Positions 56,615 through 64,000 of a DNA stretch of 64,000 nucleotides are shown piece by piece. The translations under genes and the position numbers were made by a program. Source of the stretch: Cladophialophora immunda (lineage: Eukaryota > Ascomycota > Eurotiomycetes > Chaetothyriales > Herpotrichiellaceae). Each line of letters opens with the position of its first letter. Position 1 is the stretch's first letter. The stretch spans positions 744,001 to 808,000 of the forward strand of contig NW_015622545.1 of the NCBI RefSeq assembly GCF_000835495.1. The letters are read 5' to 3'. A model generated the notes under the pieces. The model was given only the letters and a program-made list of their open reading frames with translations, did no database searches and was not told the DNA's origin.

Positions 56615-57070
56615 CCTGTATCCTTCGGAAAAGGATCACAGGGCTAAGACTGCCTCTGGGGGGTGTGTCTAGCACCTCGTTGGGACTCCCCTTTTTTCTG
56701 CCGTGGCCCTGTATCCTTAAGAGAAGGATTACAGGGCTAAGACCGTCCGCCCTGCCCCTCTTGGGGATGGAGTTTTGTTGCCTTTGTCCTGTATCCTTGG
56801 AGAAGGATTACAGGCAGTGGCAAATTCGATTCAACGTGTCGCGGCGGCGCGTAGGACAATGGTCCTACGATCACATAAGGTTGAACACAAGGGAGAGATC
56901 CACCTCCGCGCTACTTTGGACGCGCAAGCAGAAAAGTTGAACCAGGAACGGGCTCGCCGCGAACAACGCCGAGCTCAATGCTCAGCAGGTGGCTGCCTAG
57001 CCCCTGGTTGGGACTGGTTTGTTTGCGTTCTAGCCGTGTAATCCTTCTCCGGTCAGAGAAGGATTACAGG
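56615..57070. repeat. Cluster of four related stem-loop repeats
   Basis: Four palindromes, each cctgtatcctt (or gtgtaatcctt) - short loop - aaggattacagg, at 56615-56642, 56707-56736, 56788-56814 and 57034-57070. Three are followed by gctaagac or gctattg and a G/C-rich tract, so the repeat unit is longer than the hairpin. Spacing is 92, 81 and 246 bp. Stems differ by compensating or single changes while pairing is retained. Confidence 0.85.
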
Positions 57071-57845
57071 GCTATTGCTGCCCCGGGGAGGAAGTCTAGC
57101 CTTTGGGAGAAGAGGCTGGGTGTGAGTTCTTGATATCTATCGTCCCCTGTGTGGAGGGGGCGACAAACGTTTGTACCGCCAGCGTGGAACTTCCCACTGT
57201 GCTACTCTCGGAATGCAGGAGGGTGCCATGCTGTACTCGACGGCGCAGGAAGTAGGATTCCCGCCGTCGACGATGAAAACTTCTTTTGAAACTACCTTTG
57301 TGTGTTCTTGCTTGTCCTAGCCCGTCGCTCGCTGTCCGTGATAGTCCTGTCGTCAAGTCCCCCGCTGCTATGTTGCCCGACAGGAAGACTTCATCAGCTG
57401 CTGACCTTGTATCAGATCAAGAGCCTGCTGCCTTTGGGGGTCGACGGCATTCATATAGTGTAGCGGTCACGGATGCGCTCTCGGTTCAGAGACTCGACCT
57501 TGCCTTTGGGCTGCCGACGTAGATTATGCGATGGTTTGTTTGCCCTCGTCCTTCCTGAACATCTCCCTCGAGGCACCATTGCCAATTCGCACGAGAACCC
57601 AGTTGGCACATTCTGCATACACATGATCACATTGACGCTGCATGCTATCAAGTTCATGGTGATAGAATCATGGTTCTCACCTTAGACAGACTCATTCACA
57701 GTTGGAGAAGGACGAGCCCACCTGGCATGATGGACAAGACGGACCCAGCACGTCCTCGATTCGTCAGATCCAGCACCACTCACGGCGAAGCGGCATAGCC
57801 AGCAGCACTCGGAGATCCGAGAAGACGTCGCCATATCTGTGCACC
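57071..57845. other. Intergenic, nothing recognised
   Basis: No supported gene and no repeat beyond the hairpin cluster to its left. Confidence 0.4.
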
Positions 57846-58860
57846 TCAGGTCCGGACGGCAGGCCAGCATGCAACCCTTCCAGGGGCCCGCTCGTCCCTC
57901 AGCCTTCCGTCGTCCTCCGCCGCGCCGTGTCCGTCATCCTCATCCATGTAACACGGGCTGGCGCCTCCAGCAGCAGCTTTTGTCGGCGGCACGTATGGGG
58001 GCCTCAATCTCTGTCTGAGAAGACCATTCCACACGACATCAGCCAACCAGACATCTTCCTCGACAAGCTGGATCCCCTGCCGACTTTGTTTCCAAACCGC
58101 CGGGTCCGAATCCCCGAGGAGCACACGTTCCATCAGTTCTGCTGCATCAGTGTACATATCAGGCGGATGCCCTCCCTTTTCCTCAAGAGCTTGTTGCAAA
58201 ACGCCACGGACCAGAGGTCGCCTCCGAGTTCGAAAGGTCGGGTGTCTCGAGAGCATCGGGAATATCAAGGTCCACCACGGCCACCTGCCCAAACATCTGC
58301 AACACTTCCCTGCCTAGCAGCACTTGTTGTCTCCTTTATGCATCGGCTGGTAGTCATTTCAGGCACAGGTGCGTGCCACCGCTGGCAGTCGGCAGCGGCG
58401 AAGTCGAAGCACTGCTGTCCGCTGCGATTGCGGCTCGGAAGTTGACCACCGCTTCTTTCTCCGTGATATGCCACCAGATTTCTTTATGCTCATACCGTGT
58501 ATCAATCTCTTTCAGCCCATCCTCGCTGCGGGCAATGCCATATCGCTTGTGCCTCCTGTGGACAGCGGGGGGAGAAGGTCTGCAATGCTCCACGGATTGC
58601 CGGGCGGCGGTGCAGACGGCCACGATCTCGGCGGAGCTCAGCGGAGCGCGACTGGGACCGGGAGGGGAGGTCCGCTGGGAGGAATGATCGTTCGATGCTC
58701 GCAAGGTCTCGAAAGAGGGAGTCTGATACTCGGCCGTGGAGCTTCCGCCGTAATCTAACGCATCAGCTACATCTTTGACAGGCAAACAGACGCAGATACC
58801 ATCTCCCACCGACTCGAGCGTGACGGAAGACGCACGAGCTGGGAAGGGATACCGATTGCT
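57846..58860 (-). pseudogene. Possible unknown gene, frame-interrupted
   Basis: On the minus strand a long frame contains VGDGICVCLPVKDVADALDY and ends after SPLPTASG. An intron of about 68 bases (GTGGCACG donor, GCTGCTAG acceptor) joins in phase to REVLQMFGQVAVVDLDIPD and ALETPDLSNSEA. Within about 40 bases the sensible reading shifts frame to VLQQALEEKGGHPPDMYTD and runs to a stop at 57846, including LVEEDVWLADVVWNGLL. The pieces look like one protein with a small indel. No ATG is identified. Family unknown. Confidence 0.35.
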
Positions 58861-61358
58861 GGCTGATCAGGGGGTGAGCAAGCATGATGGGTTTGGTAGC
58901 CATGAGGTCTGCTTTGCGGGTGGTTGCCTGAGGCAGCGCGCTCGGCCCAGCCTCGTCGCAGCCAGCCTCGTCACGTGCCCAGCTAACCCTCCAGCATCGC
59001 TCATTCACGTCTTCTGACATCCATGGCGAAAAGGAGCCGAATACAGTAGTTGCGCGAGGCGGGATGACCAGTAGCGTGGGAAACAAGAGTGCCCTGGGAA
59101 TTTGCAAAGGCAAGAACAGTCCTCGAAGACGTGCTCGTGCATCGACTTGAGCACGACTGGACAATGCAGTAATTGCTTCCCGCAGCGGCATTGGAAGCCT
59201 TGCCCAGCTTTTGCACATCCGTGTACGAGGAGGCGAGCAAAAGCGGCCGCCAACCAACCAACCACGCTTGGAACCCAGCCCAAAGTGCCTGACAAGCACC
59301 CATTCGTGGAAAATTGGGCGCCCGAGCTGGAGATTCCGCTTTGTTTCTCTGTGCCCCAAGCCATGTGTCCCAAGACATTAGCCAAAACATCTGATGAGGA
59401 TTGCACCCAGAGCTGTACTCATACGAGGAAATCAAGCCAAAGAGACCGCGGAGAACGGAGTCCGCGGCATGCATCCAGTACGCTCAAGCGTGCCCAAGGA
59501 CTCGTTGGGGGCGTTGCGAGAGGAGCTCAAACAAGCCCAGACCGCCCGGAAGGTAGCAAACTATGCCTGGTGTAGGCGCCAACTCCCACCATGCATCCAG
59601 TAGAAGATGTCTTTTTCATTGCACGATTATCTCAATAGATTAGGCGTCAACATCCATATCACTTCTGGCCATTTGCTAGATATGAAGGACAGGTGTGCAC
59701 ATGTCTCATACATTCATTCCACAAGGAATGCATGGCGGCTGGAGAATGCAGATCTTGAACAACCGGGTGTTCAGTCTCTTGCCAGGTGCAATTTGACGGG
59801 TGGGCTCAAATTCAACTGGGGGTGCAGGGCCAGCATTTTGGGGTTGTCAGCTCTCTAGGTAGGTAAAGGAATAGGTGGTGTTCTGGGCTTGAATCCAGGG
59901 GCCCAAGCCCTAAATCCAGCCAGTTTTAGGCGCCTGCATCCTCTATTACTACGCATGCCTACTGCTTTCCTCTATGCCTCTACCGAACCGCTCCCCAGTT
60001 ATACCTACCACCTGCACCACCTCTGCAAACGGTGCATAGCCCAACACTGGCGGCGCCATGACTGACTGTCCTTTGAAGTAAAATTGTTCGATTCATGCGG
60101 CAGGGTCCTCGAAGAAAAGGGTGCAATCCGGCACAGTGGCACCAGCTGCCCACCACACTCGATGCACCGATCCAGAATCATCTTTCGAAACACCGCAGCC
60201 GTTGCCCTGGGTCATCTGCTCGCATAACATGGCTCCCGATGCTGCTGCCGTTGTCAACCACCGCTGGGGGCGAGAGTGCACTCAAGGCCCCTTTCGACAA
60301 GTTGCGGTCTTCTCAGATCTGCGACGCCCTATATACGCTGGAGCTCACGACTACACAGGCGCACTTGAGGGGTTGGCCACGGTGGTGGCGGGGTTATCAC
60401 TGCTTTTTTATGGGCCAATCTAATCGCGACTTTCACTCACACAATCGTAACGGCCCGCAATGGTGCCAACGGGGTCAATCCCACGAATTTCTCCCGTGTG
60501 AACAAATGTTGCTGCAGCCGCTGCCGCAAGTATGTCGTGCATAGCTTGATGGTGCATATTGCGGCATCAGATTGCAGTCCCGTGAAGAGTCAGGATTTTG
60601 CAAGCTGACAGGAACGCCTTCACGTGACACTGCGTCTGAGTCAGCTTGCACTGACTCAGCTAAATACAAGCAAGGCTATCGCAATGTACATAGCAAGGCT
60701 GCCGCCTGTCAACGTTGAAGCGTTCTTCAAGCGTTGACATCGATATCAATAGACGAGTTATCTATCATCTTTGATCCTAGGTATCGCATTCGCCCTTCAG
60801 TTAGATTGCCGGTCTGATAGAACCACGCCTCCTGCACGTATAGCATGCGTGATCTTTGGCGGCGGCGGAAAGCAGCCCGCTATAATTGTGAACGTTTTTC
60901 CATACACCCGTCGTAGAGAAAGGGCCACCAATGAATGTTGACAGATTGAAATGGCCGCAGATTGGTGAAAAGGTAGGGAGATTAGAACATTCCAGCCCCC
61001 GCGCCCGAGGGGAATTCCTCGTCTGCCGAGCCCATCATGCCTCAGAATATGACAGAGTATCAACACGATGGTTGATGGGTGAATTGCAATACGAGAGCCT
61101 CTTTGAAAGGGCCGGGTTCTGTGCCTGCACGATCTCAACCGGCACCTTTGGTCAAGAGGTCTGGTCTAGCCGAACAGGACAAGGAGAGGTTCAGACAAAT
61201 TCTTTGATCTGTGAATCCACATCAGCAACTCTAACGTTTGATCCAAGGTCAAGCTGGCGTTGAGCGCAGCACTCTAAGCTTGTCTAAAACCTTCCTGCTA
61301 CTTCATCATTCCCACAAGTCTAAGGGGTTCGACTTGGGAATTGTGCCCTGGCGAGGAG
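58861..61358. other. Intergenic, nothing recognised
   Basis: Frames on both strands are GC-driven and overlap each other without domain evidence. An 11-bp inverted pair around gagtcagcttgcactgactc (60638-60657) is the only structure noted. Confidence 0.4.
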
Positions 61359-61645
61359 CAGTGTTGCCAGGACTGCAGTCCATTGGTCATCCGCAAATGG
61401 AGCGATCTGATTGGTGGAACTAGGCTGAATCTCCGACCTGGTATAGACCTCGATCAATCCAGTGTTTCAGGCACTGCGAGGCCTCAAAAGATCTCGCTGA
61501 AAGGCGACTACGTTCCACGGCGCCAATTAGGTGGATGAGGCGCAAAAGACCATGTCTCTTCATACTAATCTGCCTATTATCTACACGCCGCGATGGTGTG
61601 GAACTACTCGATGAGCGAACACCGCTCGATATCGATGGCAGGGAG
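61359..61645 (+). mobile_element. hAT-type MITE, 3'-truncated copy (copy 7)
   Basis: Begins with the exact 22-base family terminus and contains gatctgattggtggaacta, ctccgacctggtatagacct and gaggcctcaaaagatctcgc. It is very close to the complete copy at 42462 up to gatatcgatgg, after which similarity stops. Confidence 0.85.
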
Positions 61646-62380
61646 GGAGTAGAACCCCTGAGGAGATCAACGGCGAGTCCTGCGAGATCTGAACGTTGCT
61701 TTTTGCCAAAACCAACGTCAACGGGCCCCCAATTTGGCACGATCCCATCGCTTCCGGCTCAGAACATCTCTCAGCCTTTTCTCCGACCGAACCTCATGTC
61801 ACCCGGACGCCGCCAGCATCTCTTGCTTGCTCCCAGAAACCCTTGCATCGCTTTGCACGCTTCCCCAATGAGGCAGGCTCATTCTTGCGCCCGACCTCCC
61901 GTCTTTTCGTGTTTTGCTTTCTTGCTGCTGGCTGTGGGGCGGCAGCTTCCAATCCCAGTCGACGGAGATCTGCCTCTCAGGCTGTAGCAGCCTCTCGACT
62001 CTGGGGCTGCACGGATGGCTCAGGCTCAGGCTCTGGCTTCGCCTCTGGCTCTGCACCATCACTACCGGCGACACCGCCGTGTATGCTGCACCGCGAGTGA
62101 GGCGCCGTGCAAGATTGGGCATAGCAGGGCAGATGCGGCTGGCCATGTGAACGTCGATTCGCGTACGGATGGGTTCCTCCTGGGACGTGCGGCCTGAGCG
62201 AATCGAGCGCTCGAGAAGCCACAGAACGCATCTGATCTCTTTGCTGTGCGTCGGACGATCGAATCGGTGGGCTGCCGTGCACTGAATTCGTCGTTACTCG
62301 TTTGCGCGAGCCGATGGTGGCCTAAACTTTAGACAACACGCGAGAGCTATAATTAAGAGGCGCTGATAACTTGCTGGTTG

Positions 62381-62460
62381 ACCTCACCGTCGCTATACCT
62401 CACCGTCGCTATACCTCACCGTCGCTATACCTCACCGTCGCTATACCTCACCGTCGCTAT
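62381..62460. repeat. 16-bp minisatellite, five perfect units
   Basis: Five copies of acctcaccgtcgctat. Just beyond, at 62491-62530, ggcgaggtagcgac and aaggtatcgccgac run in the opposite sense, so the array can fold back on itself. Confidence 0.92.
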
Positions 62461-63047
62461 ACCTCGCCGTCGATACCTCGTCGTCGATACGGTAACGGCG
62501 AGGTAGCGACAGCAAGGTATCGCCGACAAGGTATTGCTAGTATGATCGCCTTGGTGCGATCGGTGGAGATCTCACGATTCCTCAATTGTGGCCTCTATTC
62601 GTGGGCACGCTGTTGCATATGGCAGGGAACACGTCGAGCGTCGCTTCATTGCAGGGCCTCGACGACGACGAGCATGGACTCCGCAATGCTGGACAGCTTC
62701 AACAGCGAGGTTCAAAGGGACAGGGCTACTTCATTGCGGCACCTCACGGGCTCAAATGACCGCCGACGAGGTGGAGATTGGGCAGACTCTTCACCACGGA
62801 GCGCCGACCATGCTACAGGTAGATCAACGAGTATGTTCAATACCTCCGGCATTGGTCTACCTCGCATTTACCTCATGATTAGCCCATCAAGGAGTCGCCG
62901 GGGACATTATGAGACTGGACAATATCATTCCACGACAGCACGACGGGGTCTGGGTTGGGCGGCCTCGGCGACGAACCGTTGGTCACCTCGGTAGACGACT
63001 TGCTTGGTTTGCGCTCAACTACATCCAATATCCGTCAACGTCGTTAC

Positions 63048-63117
63048 GGTACAGCAACGGGACACGGCAACGAGATACAGCAAGGGGATACGGCGACGGG
63101 ATACGGCGACGGGATAC
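63048..63117. repeat. 13-bp minisatellite, five units
   Basis: Units of gatacggcgacgg (two perfect, three degenerate) plus a partial unit. The unit is similar in sequence to the reverse-oriented segment of the 62381 array, so both may share an origin. Confidence 0.85.
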
Positions 63118-63913
63118 ATCCCAAGTTCGATTCAAAGCGAGGATGGAACCATCCCAAGGACTGTCGCCGATGGAAGGAGTCCGGTGCCGGCGAAGTGTCA
63201 GCCATAACAAAGAGTCTAAACTCATTCTCATCGATGAACTCAAGATTCCAGGGCATGGTGTGCGCGAGCCGGTGCTCGCAGGCTTGGAGCGGAACGGTTG
63301 TTGAAGTGTACCATCAACAGCCCACGCTGAAGTGATATTCGCAGCACCATTGGCACCACGGGGTGCTAGACATCCGGCAAGTAACCTGACGGTCCGTCTT
63401 GTGACCGGAGGAGATACGTTGGCTCCTCTTCCAGACGATCCAACGCTTCCAAGGCCAGATCCTTCCCGGTTCTCCGAGGGAGTTCAACGTGAAGGAGAAG
63501 GGATTCCGCGCCGATAAGGTCCGTCGTGGCATCATCAAGTTTGTTGGTGAAGTGTACTGTGTACGTCGTATGCTCATCTCGATTTGATGGGCAGCCTCGG
63601 GCATTCAGGAGTCGTGTCCAGATCATGGGATGTCTGCCCAATCTCTGTGAACGGTTGACCAAATCTCATCGTCCACGACAGGTCCTCCATCATCTCTCAT
63701 CACCAACATCGGTGGGTAGATGGCCTGGTTCAAGCATCGGATTCCGAAGGAAGACGTCGAGGCCTGTCAGCAGCTGCATCGGCGGTGGCAGCGGCTCCTG
63801 AGCGCGTCAGAGTCGCCATATGCTCTGTCATACTCCAGTTCCGTCGGATTGCACTGGCTCTCCTTCCAGCCAGAGCGAGCAAGTGGAACAGCAGTGCAGG
63901 GATAGTCCGCAAG

Positions 63914-64000
63914 TCAGGAAGACTCCTTGGGGCGAAGAGTCACCAGGAGCTTCAACATTCCCACGAACACGAGCGCGAAGAAGGCCATGGCCCAGGACCT
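63914..64000 (-). CDS. 3' end of a gene running off the window (membrane protein C-terminus)
   Basis: The minus strand reads in from the right edge as SWAMAFFALVFVGMLKLLVT, then LRPKESS and a TGA at 63914-63916. A hydrophobic helix followed by a short basic tail is typical of the last membrane span of a multi-pass protein such as a transporter. Only 28 codons are visible, so the family cannot be named. Confidence 0.4.
   Translation of the reverse strand, partial: RSWAMAFFALVFVGMLKLLVTLRPKESS

Noticed and set aside
63480..63590. Plus-strand GIIKFVGEVY similar to a MIF4G helix of eIF4G
   Set aside because: One short helix only; flanking frames do not continue the domain, and the similarity may be chance.
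1..64000. CRISPR arrays, operons, bacterial insertion sequences
   Set aside because: None seen; intron-rich genes and element types show a fungal nuclear origin. The tandem repeats lack unique spacers.

Overview
The window looks like nuclear DNA of a filamentous ascomycete (Pezizomycotina, probably Sordariomycetes). Genes carry short GT-AG introns (about 41-105 bp, several with a CTAAC-type branch site), two genes are Zn(II)2Cys6-type regulators, a dispersed 5S rRNA gene is present, and a Ty1/copia element and small DNA transposons lie between genes. It is part of a scaffold: a 100-N gap sits at 1366-1465. There is no prokaryotic feature. Most long open frames have no ATG or are shadows.

Layout. 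1-6000: gene-poor, with a 5S rRNA gene (722-840, minus), a 14-bp minisatellite at the gap, and two degraded genes (kinase-like 2270-3156; unknown 3509-4213). 6005-13911: the best gene block, with a Zn2Cys6 regulator, two divergently transcribed short-chain dehydrogenases sharing a promoter region, an uncharacterised fungal protein, and a quinone-reductase/enoyl-reductase-like MDR enzyme. An alpha/beta hydrolase follows at 23493-24440. Together they resemble a small oxidoreductive or detoxification cluster; no PKS, NRPS or terpene synthase is in view.

14262-23062: an inverted pair of paralogous genes (A, plus; B, minus) of an unknown family with a possible PD-(D/E)XK-like core. A complete 5210-bp copia retrotransposon (16630-21839; two 208-bp LTRs that look identical, 5-bp target duplication gttcg) has inserted inside the coding sequence of B. 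Removing the element and one target-site copy leaves B in frame over 348 codons, so the break is recent. The element's gag-protease frame is clean for 638 codons, while the rest of pol is one unbroken frame carrying 21 stop codons, nearly all at places where Gln or Trp is expected. This is the most unusual signal in the window.

29936-36038: a two-exon gene for a membrane-associated unknown protein and a large regulator with two C2H2-type fingers followed by a C6 cluster. 36039-64000: mostly gene-poor, with a 254-aa protein carrying an incomplete C6 motif (45604-46368), a four-exon multi-pass membrane protein (47737-48871), a possible gene at 57846-58860, a cluster of stem-loop repeats (56615-57070), minisatellites, and the 3' end of a membrane-protein gene at the right edge.

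A hAT-type miniature transposon family (TIR beginning cagtgttgccagg) has seven recognisable copies or fragments. The copy at 42462-42892 is complete, with 22-bp perfect TIRs and a perfect 8-bp target duplication.
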